Shown here piece after piece: positions 1 to 8,114 of a stretch of DNA of 64,000 nt. A program made the translations under genes and the position numbers. The DNA comes from PLA3 sp964592235. GTDB taxonomy: Bacteria > Planctomycetota > Phycisphaerae > UBA1845 > UTPLA1. Within the stretch, counting starts at the first letter, position 1. Every line of letters starts with the position of its first letter. The stretch covers positions 62,001-126,000 of the forward strand of contig CAZQCF010000006.1 of NCBI GenBank assembly GCA_964592235.1, read 5' to 3'. The notes beneath the pieces were generated by a model. The model saw only the letters and a program-made list of their open reading frames with translations. It searched no databases and had not been told where the DNA came from.

Positions 1-869
1 GCGATCTCGCCGCGGCCTTCGAGCACGATCCAGCAGACCAGCTCGGCATAAGGAATCTCCTGCTCGACGCCCTCGACGAAGCGCACTTTCTCGATTTGAA
101 ACTTCGGGCAGCTCACCAGCCGCGTCACCGTCGTGAAAATGCTGGTGACATGGCTCCGCTTCTCCGATGCGGCGAAGTCGATGCCGGTGACGATCGCGTC
201 CCGCCCCTCGCGCACGTGCAGTCCCGCCTCGCCGCTCGGCCTCGTGCGCCCCCAGTCATAAAATCGATAAGTCACGTCACACGGCGTCTGAACTTCGGCC
301 AATAGCATCCCGCCACCGGCGGCATGGACTGTCCCGGCCGGCAGGTAGTACGCGTCCCCCCTACGCGGCCGCAGCGACGTCAAACACTCGATAGCCGACT
401 CGGCCCCGCTGGCCAGCAATCGGGCAGCGTCGTCGCGCGACATGCCCGGCTGCAGCCCGCGCCAGACGCGCGCCGTTTCGGCCGCTTCGACGACGTACCA
501 CGCCTCGTGCTTGCCGACTGGCGGAAGGCCGGCCCGCGCCGCCGCCGCCTCGTCGGGGTGGACCTGGATCGACAGCGGCTCGACGACGTCGAGGAACTTA
601 ACCAGCAGCGGAAACCGTCCGGCCTCCAGCCGTGCCCGGCCAGTCAGGTCCGCGCCCCATTCTTCAACAAGCGAGTGCAGGGTTCGCCCCTTCATCGGTC
701 CGCGGGCGACGGTGGATTGGGCGTCGGGCAGGTCGACGACTTCCCACGATTCGCCGATGGATTGGTCGTTGGGTGGCGGCAGAGGCTTGTTCAACAGGCG
801 CGCCAGGTTCCGTCCGCCCCAGACCTTGGGGCGATAGATTGGCTCAAACACAAGCGGGCAGACGTTCAT
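1..869 (-). CDS. manA: Mannose-6-phosphate isomerase, class I (3' part beyond the window)
   Basis: Interconverts mannose-6-phosphate and fructose-6-phosphate in the cytoplasm, feeding GDP-mannose and glycan synthesis. Reading the minus strand from the ATG at 869 gives a continuous frame running off the left edge (about 289 codons). It opens MNVCPLVFEPIYRPKVWGG, the usual start of cupin-type class I enzymes. It has the metal-site stretch LSIQVHPDE (about residues 96-104) and a later AGTVHAAGGGMLLAEVQ segment typical of the family. The frame has no stop inside the window. No Shine-Dalgarno precedes the ATG; a TAGAAT hexamer lies 9 nt upstream, so the mRNA may be leaderless. Family assignment is confident; the exact substrate is by family. 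Confidence 0.88.
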   Translation of the reverse strand, partial: MNVCPLVFEPIYRPKVWGGRNLARLLNKPLPPPNDQSIGESWEVVDLPDAQSTVARGPMKGRTLHSLVEEWGADLTGRARLEAGRFPLLVKFLDVVEPLSIQVHPDEAAAARAGLPPVGKHEAWYVVEAAETARVWRGLQPGMSRDDAARLLASGAESAIECLTSLRPRRGDAYYLPAGTVHAAGGGMLLAEVQTPCDVTYRFYDWGRTRPSGEAGLHVREGRDAIVTGIDFAASEKRSHVTSIFTTVTRLVSCPKFQIEKVRFVEGVEQEIPYAELVCWIVLEGRGEI

Positions 870-878
870 CGCGTCTGG

Positions 879-884
879 ATTCTA
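879..884 (-). promoter_or_regulatory. Candidate -10 element of manA (leaderless)
   Basis: On the minus strand TAGAAT lies 9 nt before the manA ATG. No convincing -35 is seen at the right distance. If used, transcription would start 2-3 nt before the start codon. Confidence 0.35.
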
Positions 885-929
885 CCCCGTCTGTGCGGGG
901 GTTGCGCGGCGTGTTGACTAAGAGGGTGA

Positions 930-1064
930 CTATAAAAAAAGTTCCCACCCGGTCCGACCACCGGGTGGGAGAATCAACCAGCGGATGGGCGAGCCGACAA
1001 ACATCCACCGGTCGAACACGATTGGGTCGCCGCGGGCCGCAGATGCGAAATCGGATGCGGTCAT
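930..1064 (-). CDS. Tiny hypothetical ORF (44 aa) ending in a terminator
   Basis: The ATG overlaps the stop of the ORF at 1061-1195 as ATGA, suggesting translational coupling. The 44-aa product starts MTASDFASAARG and ends GWELFL, the last codons being encoded by the 3' arm and T-tract of the terminator hairpin at 934-970. No family is recognised. An in-frame extension to 1157 is possible. The whole unit could instead be a small RNA with a chance reading frame. Confidence 0.3.
   Translation of the reverse strand: MTASDFASAARGDPIVFDRWMFVGSPIRWLILPPGGRTGWELFL
934..970 (-). terminator. Rho-independent terminator (minus strand)
   Basis: An 11-bp perfect stem (943-953 with 960-970, arm TCCCACCCGGT) with a 6-nt loop is followed on the minus strand by AC and seven T (positions 940-934). 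It ends a minus-strand transcript starting upstream of about 1195 and insulates manA from it. Confidence 0.7.
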
Positions 1065-1195
1065 GGCGGCTGGAATGCAGTTTGACTGACGGATTCCGTC
1101 AAAGCGGAACCATCGCGGGCAGGTTTCCTCCAATGAGCGCGGGCCTCCCCCAGCCAATCCGCCCTCGGCAGGTCAATTTCTAATACGGATGGCAT
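1061..1195 (-). CDS. Tiny hypothetical ORF (44 aa) with strong ribosome-binding site
   Basis: The ATG at 1195 is preceded by AGGAGG at good spacing, one of the strongest Shine-Dalgarno sites in the window. The 44-aa product (MPSVLEIDLPRADWLGEARA at its start) resembles nothing I recognise. Its stop overlaps the ATG of the next tiny ORF, and the pair is followed by a strong terminator. The ribosome-binding site, coupling and terminator argue for a real small operon; the short length argues caution. Confidence 0.35.
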   Translation of the reverse strand: MPSVLEIDLPRADWLGEARAHWRKPARDGSALTESVSQTAFQPP

Positions 1196-1416
1196 CAGTC
1201 CTCCTCACGCGCGAAGGAGAAGAACTTTTTGGGGGAGCTGGCGCCGTGAGAAATTGGAGCCTGGAGCAGGCCCCGGGGAAAACGCTTGATTGATTGCGAG
1301 TATTTGCCCGTTGACCGACAATAACCCCCCGTCGCCGTGAGAGTTGGAATCTTACCCATTCCGCATGCGGGTTGAACCTCGTATGCATGCGATCGCCCCC
1401 GGTGTCTTGGCAACAA

Positions 1417-3309
1417 ATGTCTCAACTGGCAGTCAATTCTGAATCGTCCGCCACCCGGTCGCCCGCCGGTCAGGGTGTCCAATCGCAGGCAGGATTAAGC
1501 GGGCTGGCGATGGCGTTGCTTTACCTGGGGTGGGCTGTTTTCGCGATGGTTACGCTTTCCCGCGGCCCGTCGCTCGGCGACCACGAGGTCATCGTCGCAC
1601 AGATCGCCCGCCAGACGCTCCAGACCGGCGAGTGGATCGTCCCGCAATATCTCGACACGCCGTTCCTCATGAAACCGCCTCTCGCGCCCTGGCTCGTGGC
1701 TGCGGTGACCAAGGCACTGCCCGAGGCATGGGCGACGCGCTGGATCTCCGAGGAGTTCATTCCCCGCCTGCCGTCGGTGCTGGCGACGCTCACCACAGCA
1801 TTGATCCTGCTTCGCCTGGCGCGCGACATGTTCGGCGTGGCGGCCGCTCGGATTACGACATTCGCATATTTGACATCCGTCGGGGCGATGCTCTTCGCGT
1901 TGAACGCCACGGTCGAGGCTGTGCTGACGCTGCTGTGCACTTGGGCCTTCGCGGAGTTCTGGTGGTCGCGCCGCGCGACCGGCGCCGCGCGTCGCTGGCA
2001 TCAGGCGAGTTTCTATCTTGCCCTGGGGCTGGCCATGCTCGCCAAGGGGCCGATGCCGCTGATGGTCGTGTGCGCGCCGATCGCGGTCTATTGGTGGCTG
2101 GATCGGCCGCTGCGAAGGCTGGCGGCCGCGCGGCGCGGTCGGATTCGCGGTGCGGTAAGTCGAATGGTGTTCGATGCGTGGCCTCGGTTAAGACTGGCGC
2201 TAACGAGTCTGGGTCTCTGGTGGGGCGTGCCGCTGTTTTTGATGATGTTCCTGCCGTGGATGTTCATGGTGGCTCGTCGCGAGCCGTACTTCTGGGAATT
2301 GTGGAACTACGAATACCTCGACCGGCTGGAGGGCGATTACCCCGGCGTGCGGTCGAGCAGTTACTGGTATTACGTCCCGCTGCTGCTCGGACTGGCGATG
2401 CCGTGGTCGTTGTCGGTGCCCGAGGCGCTGGCGGCTCCATTCATGCGGGCCTATCGCCAACACCGGCGGCCGATGCTCTACGCGTGGTGCTGGGTTCTCG
2501 TGACCGTCGCGATACTCTCGCTGATGAGCTTCAAGAAGCCGTATTACCTGCTCCCCGCGCTGCCGGGATGCATGTTGTTGCTTGGTCCCGTGCTGGAACG
2601 GTTCTTTCTTCACCGGCCCACGGTTGTTGATCCACGGCGCACAAAGTTGATCGGCCTTGTTTTTGTCGTTCTGGCGAGCGTGGGCGCGATCATCGCGTGG
2701 TTCGTCGGCGATCACATGTTTCACGAGGCGTGGCACCCGCCGGTGACGTGGGGCACGCTGGTCATCGCCGGCATGATCATTGCGGGGTTGTATGGGGCCG
2801 TGCGGTTGTACGGCGCGGCGACGACGCCAACTTCACCGCGGCGCGTTCAGAGTCTGGTCGCGGTTGGCGCATCGTGTGTGGTGGGCTTCCTCATCACGTG
2901 GACGCTGCTCGGTCCGGCGCTGGGGAACTGCGACGACCCGCGCGCGCTCGTGCAGCACCTGCGCGAGGCCGGGGTGGCCGACGAGGCGCCCTTGTACTGG
3001 GCGAGCAATCGGCCGGATGGCCGCGTGACGTATTACTGTCGTCGCGACGTGTTGCAGGTGATGGACCCTTACAAACTGATCGCGCAGCGGAAACAGAGCG
3101 CGAGCAACGAAGACCTGCGGCGGATGGCCGCGACCCGCCTCTGCGAGTTGCTCGAATCCGACCGCCCGGTCTATATCGTCTTCGAGCGCGAGGACTACGA
3201 GACGCTGAAGTTGTTTTATCGCCCGCCCGCGCGACTGCTCTGCGATGTGGACCGCGGCGAAGCCGGCGAAGATGAAGATGACTGGGTCGTCGCCACGAAT
3301 GCGCCGTAG
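1417..3309 (+). CDS. ArnT/PMT-like membrane glycosyltransferase (GT39/GT83 type)
   Basis: Polytopic inner-membrane protein likely transferring a sugar from a polyprenyl-phosphate carrier to a lipid or protein. The N-terminal half has the family signature: an acidic loop after the first membrane segment (SLGDHEVIVAQIARQTL), then GEWIVPQYLDTPFLMKPPLAPW, matching the G-W-P ... KPPL-W motif. About ten hydrophobic segments follow, including LFLMMFLPWMFMVA and a C-terminal soluble region rich in D/E. The ATG at 1417 is chosen; in-frame starts at 1387 (ATG) and 1372 (TTG) also exist and none has a Shine-Dalgarno. The acceptor is unknown. Confidence 0.75.
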   Translation: MSQLAVNSESSATRSPAGQGVQSQAGLSGLAMALLYLGWAVFAMVTLSRGPSLGDHEVIVAQIARQTLQTGEWIVPQYLDTPFLMKPPLAPWLVAAVTKALPEAWATRWISEEFIPRLPSVLATLTTALILLRLARDMFGVAAARITTFAYLTSVGAMLFALNATVEAVLTLLCTWAFAEFWWSRRATGAARRWHQASFYLALGLAMLAKGPMPLMVVCAPIAVYWWLDRPLRRLAAARRGRIRGAVSRMVFDAWPRLRLALTSLGLWWGVPLFLMMFLPWMFMVARREPYFWELWNYEYLDRLEGDYPGVRSSSYWYYVPLLLGLAMPWSLSVPEALAAPFMRAYRQHRRPMLYAWCWVLVTVAILSLMSFKKPYYLLPALPGCMLLLGPVLERFFLHRPTVVDPRRTKLIGLVFVVLASVGAIIAWFVGDHMFHEAWHPPVTWGTLVIAGMIIAGLYGAVRLYGAATTPTSPRRVQSLVAVGASCVVGFLITWTLLGPALGNCDDPRALVQHLREAGVADEAPLYWASNRPDGRVTYYCRRDVLQVMDPYKLIAQRKQSASNEDLRRMAATRLCELLESDRPVYIVFEREDYETLKLFYRPPARLLCDVDRGEAGEDEDDWVVATNAP

Positions 3310-3326
3310 GGTCGGGCATCGCCCAC
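3307..3326. repeat. Short dispersed repeat, copy 1
   Basis: The stretch TAGGGTCGGGCATCGCCCAC after the stop of the glycosyltransferase resembles positions 8070-8088 upstream of the MEMO1 gene. Both lie a few tens of bases before a gene start. Confidence 0.35.
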
Positions 3327-3369
3327 CAGCCCCTGTTCCCTTTTCCCTCTTCCCCCTACGCTATCACCC

Positions 3370-4887
3370 ATGTCCTATGACCACGTCGATCCAGCCGTTT
3401 TGAAACTGAAACCCGAGGCCGTCTGGCGGTTCTTCGCCGAAATGTCGACCATCCCCCGCGGCTCGAAGAAGGAAGGTCGAATCCGGGAGCGAATGAAGCA
3501 ACTCGCCGGCGAGAAGGGCTTGAACGTCCGCCAGGATGGGTCGGGGAATCTGCTGATCACCGCGCCCGGCACGGCGGGATTTGAGAACGCGCCGCCGGTC
3601 TGCCTTCAGGGACACATCGATATGGTCTGCGAGGCCAACTCGGGCACGAAGCACGACTTTGACCGCGACCCGATTCGGCTGGTACTGGATCGCACCGATC
3701 CGAGCCGCGACCGTCAGGGAGCGGGTACTGCGCACGGTACGACATTTGTTCGCGCGGAAGGCACGACGCTCGGGGCTGACAACGGCATCGGTGTATGTCT
3801 GGCGCTGGCGGCAGCGACGGAGCCGGACGTGCAGCGCGGGCCGCTGGAGATACTGCTGACGTACGACGAAGAGGACGGCATGACCGGCGCGAAGTCCATT
3901 GAGAAGGGGTTCCTCACGGCCAAGCGGCTGATCAATCTCGACAGCGAGGAGGACGACACGCTCTACATGGGCTGCGCCGGCGGCACGGACGTGAATTACT
4001 CGTGGTCGCTGCCGAGGGAAAGCACCGCAGGGCTGGAATCGGCGCGGGTGGACGTGCGCGGCCTGCGTGGCGGCCACAGCGGAAGCGACATTAATCTCAA
4101 TCGAGGCAACGCGATCAAGGCGCTGGCGCAGGCGCTGCTTGGCGCGGGCATTGACGGCCTTCGCATCGCGCTCCTTACGGGCGGAAGCAAGCGCAACGCG
4201 ATCCCGCGTGAGGCGTCGGCGGTCGTGTGCGGCCCGCGGGGAATCGTCGAAGCTTTGCGCAAGTCCTGCGAGCAGGTCTGCGCGGCATTGAAATCGGACA
4301 ACGGCGAAGCGGATGCCGCGATCTCCGTCGACTCGGTGAAGGCGGATCAGGCCGCGAGCGCCGCCGACACGGCGCGCGTTCTTGGTGCGTTGGCGGGGAT
4401 TCCAAGCGGGGTGCTCGCCGTGTTTCCGGAGATTCCCGGCCTTGTGCAGACGTCGAACAATCTCTCGACCGTAACGTGCGACGCGAGCGGAGGGATCAAG
4501 ATCACCGCCGGCTGCCTCGCGCGCAGCGCGTCGGAGGCACAGATGATCCGCACGGTGCAGATGTTGCGGTCGATCGCCGCGCTCGCCGGCGCAGCATCGT
4601 CCATCGGCAACGAATACCCCGGCTGGCGGCCCAACATCCAATCGCCGCTACTGGACACGTGCAAGAAGGTGTACGCGCGCGTCTTCGGGCACGAACCGGG
4701 CGTAACGGCCATTCACGCCGGCCTCGAATGCGGCATCATCGGGCAGCGCGTCGGCGGGCTGGACATGATCTCCTTCGGCCCGAACATCACCGGCGCGCAC
4801 AGCCCCGATGAGCGTGTGTACCCCGACTCGGTCGCCAAGATGTGGGACTACCTCAAGGCCGTCCTGCGGGAACTGGCTTCGGTGTAG
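3370..4887 (+). CDS. pepD: Aminoacyl-histidine dipeptidase (Xaa-His dipeptidase, M20C)
   Basis: Cytoplasmic zinc metallopeptidase splitting Xaa-His dipeptides; 505 aa, close to the usual family length. Zinc-site motifs are visible: VCLQGHIDMVCE (His and Asp of the first site), TTLGADNGIGV, LLTYDEEDGMTGA (catalytic Glu pair), LINLDSEED and, near the C-terminus, AIHAGLECGIIGQ and SFGPNITGAHSPDE. The dimerisation insert RGGHSGSDINLNRGNAIK is typical of the M20C branch. No Shine-Dalgarno precedes the ATG. The 3' end overlaps the convergent gene at 4853-5341 by 35 bp. Confidence 0.93.
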   Translation: MSYDHVDPAVLKLKPEAVWRFFAEMSTIPRGSKKEGRIRERMKQLAGEKGLNVRQDGSGNLLITAPGTAGFENAPPVCLQGHIDMVCEANSGTKHDFDRDPIRLVLDRTDPSRDRQGAGTAHGTTFVRAEGTTLGADNGIGVCLALAAATEPDVQRGPLEILLTYDEEDGMTGAKSIEKGFLTAKRLINLDSEEDDTLYMGCAGGTDVNYSWSLPRESTAGLESARVDVRGLRGGHSGSDINLNRGNAIKALAQALLGAGIDGLRIALLTGGSKRNAIPREASAVVCGPRGIVEALRKSCEQVCAALKSDNGEADAAISVDSVKADQAASAADTARVLGALAGIPSGVLAVFPEIPGLVQTSNNLSTVTCDASGGIKITAGCLARSASEAQMIRTVQMLRSIAALAGAASSIGNEYPGWRPNIQSPLLDTCKKVYARVFGHEPGVTAIHAGLECGIIGQRVGGLDMISFGPNITGAHSPDERVYPDSVAKMWDYLKAVLRELASV

Positions 4888-5341
4888 CGTCGGATGGCGG
4901 CAGGATCGGCGGTGCGGATGACTTCACGGTTGCAACCGATGCCCGCGCGGCGCTCTGCTTGTTGATCGGGTCGGCGGCCGGCGTCACGAAGTGGCAATCC
5001 CCCCCGAACAGGTCGCGCCGCATCACAACGCCCAGCGGGGTCGTGTAGTAATTGTGAATGTACGAAGCGTACTCGGCGATGGCCTGCTGCCACGAGCGGC
5101 CGGAGTCTTCGGCCTTGCGCAGCGCGAAGTAGACGCCGTCGATCTGCCCGGCATGGCGAGACACAATATCAGCGATAAGGATTTCTTCGGCGCTGGCACG
5201 GATGAACTGCAAATCAAGACTTTTGACTCTTTCGTGAAAGACGACGCGGTGGAGATGCTCCACCTGGCGCAGAATCCGGTGCAGGAAGTCGTGGGAGCCG
5301 ATCGCTTCATGGAGTTTCTGGCGCTGTTCGCTGGGGATCAT
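4853..5341 (-). CDS. Hypothetical protein (162 aa)
   Basis: No family recognised. The ATG at 5341 is chosen because GAGGAG sits 6 nt upstream and a good promoter lies at 5392-5420. The product begins MIPSEQRQKLHEAIGSHDFL and looks helical and soluble, with many His, Arg and Glu residues. A conserved-looking core ends around YIHNYYTTPLGVVMRRDLFG, then a low-complexity Ala/Pro/Ser tail that overlaps the end of pepD on the other strand. It is divergent from the FHA-GAF histidine kinase, so a shared regulatory region is possible. Confidence 0.6.
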   Translation of the reverse strand: MIPSEQRQKLHEAIGSHDFLHRILRQVEHLHRVVFHERVKSLDLQFIRASAEEILIADIVSRHAGQIDGVYFALRKAEDSGRSWQQAIAEYASYIHNYYTTPLGVVMRRDLFGGDCHFVTPAADPINKQSAARASVATVKSSAPPILPPSDATPKPVPAGRP

Positions 5342-5391
5342 GATGCTCCTCGCGTGGCCGGAATTGGCCGTCGGGCTTCCTGATGTAAGAT

Positions 5392-5420
5392 ATCGTAGGC
5401 CACTGCGTGAGAAATCGCAA
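5392..5420 (-). promoter_or_regulatory. Promoter of the 162-aa hypothetical gene
   Basis: On the minus strand TTGCGA (5420-5415), a 17-bp spacer and TACGAT (5397-5392) lie about 50 bp before the ATG. Confidence 0.5.
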
Positions 5421-5438
5421 TGAATTCGCGCGGTTGGA

Positions 5439-5467
5439 TTGACCCGCAACATCAAGCGGAGTAGAAC
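5439..5467 (+). promoter_or_regulatory. Promoter of the histidine kinase gene
   Basis: TTGACC (5439-5444), a 17-bp spacer and TAGAAC (5462-5467). It is divergent from the promoter at 5392-5420, only 18 bp away. Confidence 0.45.
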
Positions 5468-5562
5468 TTTACGCCGCCTTAATACGACGCTGGGGCCGCG
5501 TGCGGATCGACCCGATGGAAGGGTGGATCGAATCACAACGTGGCAAAGTAAGGATCGACCGC

Positions 5563-7224
5563 GTGCCCACCATTCTCATCCTGCAAGGCCCGGACAAGGG
5601 GCAGCGATACGACCCCGCCGAAGGGGAGATGGTCCTGCTGGGGCGGGCCAGCGAGGCGTTGCCGCTCACGGACTTCACGGTGTCGCGTCGCCATGCGGAG
5701 CTGCGGCCGACCGGCCGGGGTTGGACGCTCGACGACCTTAAGAGCGCCAACGGCACGTACCTGAACGGGCGACGGTTGGAGCGGCCGATGCGGCTCAAGC
5801 ACGGCGATCAGATTCGCATGGGCGCGACGTTGATGGTCTGGGATGCCGCGGAGGAGCTGGGCGCCGAGGAGGGTGCGGCGACGCCTGCATCGTCGTTGGT
5901 TGATCTGGATTCGGCGGAGCGCACGCCGGCGTCGATCATCGGGTCGGTCGGCAGCGGCGACGACAGCATGATCCTCGCGTCGCCGGCGGCGGCCGAGGCG
6001 GTGCGTTCGTGGCGGGTGATGTCGGCGTTGCTCGACGCGGTCGGGGCGATTCTTTCGCCGCAACAGCTTTGCGAGCGCGTGATGGATCTGATCTTCGAGG
6101 AGGTGCCCGCCGATCGCGGGTTCGTGCTGCTTCGCGATCCAAAGCGCGGCAAGTACGAGGCCGAGGTGGTGCGCTGGCAGGACGACGCGCGCGACCGGAT
6201 TCGCGCGAGCAAGTCCATTGTCGATCATGTCGTGTCCACGCGCGAGGGCGTGCTCTGCTCGAACGCCATGAACGACGCGCGGTTCGCCAGGCCCGGGGCC
6301 GGCGGCGGCAGCCAGGAAATCGGGCTGCGGTCGGTCATCTGCGTGCCGCTCGTTTCGCGCAAGGAAATCCTCGGCGTGTTGTACGTCGATTGCGCGATGG
6401 GGCGGCACATCTACACGGAAGAACAGTTGCGACTGGTCGCAGCAATCGGGCAGATGGCCGGGCTGGCGATTGAGGACGCGCGGCTGGTGAACGAACGCAT
6501 GCGGACCGAGCGTCTGGCAGCGGCGGGGGAGACGGTCGCGGCGCTGTCGCACTACATCAAGAACATCCTGCAAGGCATGATGGGCGGCAGCGACGTGGTT
6601 GAGATGGGTCTGCGCGGCCAATCGCTGGCGACAGTCGATCAGGGCTGGCAGGTCGTGCAGCGGAATCTCGACAAGATCTTCTCGTTGACCATGAACATGC
6701 TGGCCTACGCGAAGAAGCGCGAGCCGCGGCTCGACCCGGTGCAGGTGAACGATGTCGTCGCCGACGTGATCAAGCTCGTTCAGCGCCGGGCCGACGACAA
6801 AGGCGTCACGGTGCGAAGTAACCCCGGCGCGCACATGCCGGCGATCATGATGGACGAAGACGGCGTCCATCAGGTGGTGCTGAACATCACCGTAAACGCA
6901 ATCGACGCGGTGCCGAAGCTGTCGGGCATCGTGACGGTATCCACGTCCTACGACGCTGCGGCGGATGAAGCGACGATCACCATCGGCGACAACGGGCCGG
7001 GTATCTCGGCAGAACTGCGCGATCGCATCTTCGAGGTGTTCTACTCCACCAAGGGCCACGGCGGCACGGGTCTGGGGCTCGCCGTCGCGAAGAAAATCGT
7101 GGACGAACATCGCGGCCGCATTCAGGTGGACAGCATCCCCGGCGAGGGGACCTTGATCCGAATCCACCTGCCCGCCAATCCCAAGAAACTGTACGACAGC
7201 TCCGCCACGCACGGACCGGGTTAG
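5563..7224 (+). CDS. FHA-GAF sensor histidine kinase
   Basis: Cytosolic signal-transduction kinase without membrane segments. In order: an FHA domain (about residues 1-95; GRASEALPLTDFTVSRRHAE and DLKSANGTYLNGR, the phosphothreonine-binding core), a GAF domain (about 165-320), a dimerisation/phospho-acceptor helix with ETVAALSHYIKNILQG (candidate phospho-His in LSHY), and a HATPase domain with N box (NITVNAIDAV), G1 (GDNGPGIS), F box and G2 (GHGGTGLGLAVAKKIV). GTG at 5563 is preferred because AAGGA precedes it at 8 nt and the FHA domain begins there. GTG 5500 and ATG 5515 are alternatives. No response regulator gene is adjacent, so the partner is unknown. Confidence 0.85.
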   Translation: MPTILILQGPDKGQRYDPAEGEMVLLGRASEALPLTDFTVSRRHAELRPTGRGWTLDDLKSANGTYLNGRRLERPMRLKHGDQIRMGATLMVWDAAEELGAEEGAATPASSLVDLDSAERTPASIIGSVGSGDDSMILASPAAAEAVRSWRVMSALLDAVGAILSPQQLCERVMDLIFEEVPADRGFVLLRDPKRGKYEAEVVRWQDDARDRIRASKSIVDHVVSTREGVLCSNAMNDARFARPGAGGGSQEIGLRSVICVPLVSRKEILGVLYVDCAMGRHIYTEEQLRLVAAIGQMAGLAIEDARLVNERMRTERLAAAGETVAALSHYIKNILQGMMGGSDVVEMGLRGQSLATVDQGWQVVQRNLDKIFSLTMNMLAYAKKREPRLDPVQVNDVVADVIKLVQRRADDKGVTVRSNPGAHMPAIMMDEDGVHQVVLNITVNAIDAVPKLSGIVTVSTSYDAAADEATITIGDNGPGISAELRDRIFEVFYSTKGHGGTGLGLAVAKKIVDEHRGRIQVDSIPGEGTLIRIHLPANPKKLYDSSATHGPG

Positions 7225-7456
7225 GGGTGATTCCAGCCATTTGCCGGGAGCTTTTCGCCGTAACCGTAGGAAGGGCACCGCCCTCCTTGCCCCTCGATTA
7301 ACGCGCCAAATGTCTTATGACACACGGGCATGCCTGAAAGATCGCGTTGATTCACCACCTGTGAAAATCGGTACAAAGTTAGAGGACGCGAGCGAAAGCG
7401 GTTGAGTACCGCAGGGGCAGGCGCTGTGAGTTTTTCCGCGACCGGATGCATTTTTC
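7225..7456. other. Intergenic stretch, nothing convincing
   Basis: Between the kinase and the CBS gene I see only weak hairpins (for example around GGAAGGGC...GCCCTCC near 7270-7290) and no credible reading frame with a ribosome-binding site. Confidence 0.4.
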
Positions 7457-7485
7457 TCTGGCGTTTCACCGCGGGGTGGTATAAT
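7457..7485 (+). promoter_or_regulatory. Promoter of the CBS-domain gene
   Basis: A consensus TATAAT at 7480-7485 with a weak -35 region 17 bp upstream. The leader to the ATG is about 70 nt and contains the Shine-Dalgarno. Confidence 0.5.
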
Positions 7486-7560
7486 TCCATCAGGTCATAT
7501 CATCGCGGCCGTTCCTTACGGTGGTCCATTCGGGCCGGTCTCAATTGAAGGAGTCGCGTC

Positions 7561-7995
7561 ATGTCGCTTGTTCGAGATGTGCTGGCTGGCAAGGGTCGCA
7601 ACGTCGCTACGGTTCCGCTCGGCGCCAACGCGCTCGACGCGGTCCAGGTCATGCACGACCGCCGGATCGGGGCGGTTGTTGTGATGGATGGCGAGGAAAT
7701 CGCGGGCATCTTCACCGAGCGCGACGTGATGAACCGCGTCGTGTTCGAAGGGCGCGACGCGGCCGATACGCCGATCCGCGACGTGATGACGGACAAGGTC
7801 GCGTTCGTCGTGCCGCACACGTCGCTGGAGGCGTGTCGCACGATCATGACGCGACACAAGCTGCGCCACCTGCCGGTGATCGAGGCCGGCAAGCTCGTCG
7901 GCATCATCTCGGCCGGTGACATCCTCGCGCGCGAGTTGAAGGACTCCGAAGAAACGATCCGCTATTTGCATGAATACATGCACGGCGGGGTGTAG
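7561..7995 (+). CDS. CBS-domain pair protein
   Basis: A 144-aa stand-alone Bateman module that probably senses adenosine nucleotides and regulates a partner. Two CBS repeats are clear. Repeat 1 has AVQVMHDRRIGAVVVMDGEE followed by AGIFTERDVMNRVV. Repeat 2 is IRDVMTDKVAFVVPHTSLEA followed by MTRHKLRHLPVIEAGKLVGI and ISAGDILARE. The start is supported by AAGGAG 7 nt before the ATG. The gene appears monocistronic, with its own promoter. Confidence 0.9.
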   Translation: MSLVRDVLAGKGRNVATVPLGANALDAVQVMHDRRIGAVVVMDGEEIAGIFTERDVMNRVVFEGRDAADTPIRDVMTDKVAFVVPHTSLEACRTIMTRHKLRHLPVIEAGKLVGIISAGDILARELKDSEETIRYLHEYMHGGV

Positions 7996-7999
7996 TACA

Positions 8000-8114
8000 G
8001 GAAACGCCGAAAAGTCGAAAAGTCGAAATAAAGGCTAGAAGGCAAGAAGGCGCGGGAGCGCCGAGGCAGTAGGGTGGGCATCGTTCACTAATCCGTTGCG
8101 CTATACTTCCCATC
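8000..8114. repeat. Short tandem repeats and dispersed repeat upstream of the MEMO1 gene
   Basis: The interval holds tandem CGAAAAGT units, then AAGGC/AGAAGGC units, then TAGGGTGGGCATCGTTCAC (8070-8088), a near copy of positions 3307-3326. TATACT at 8102-8107 could be a -10 element for the gene at 8115, giving a leaderless mRNA. Confidence 0.35.

Noticed and set aside
7221..7490. An 89-codon minus-strand frame between the kinase and CBS genes
   Set aside because: No ribosome-binding site, no family likeness, and it overlaps the CBS promoter region.
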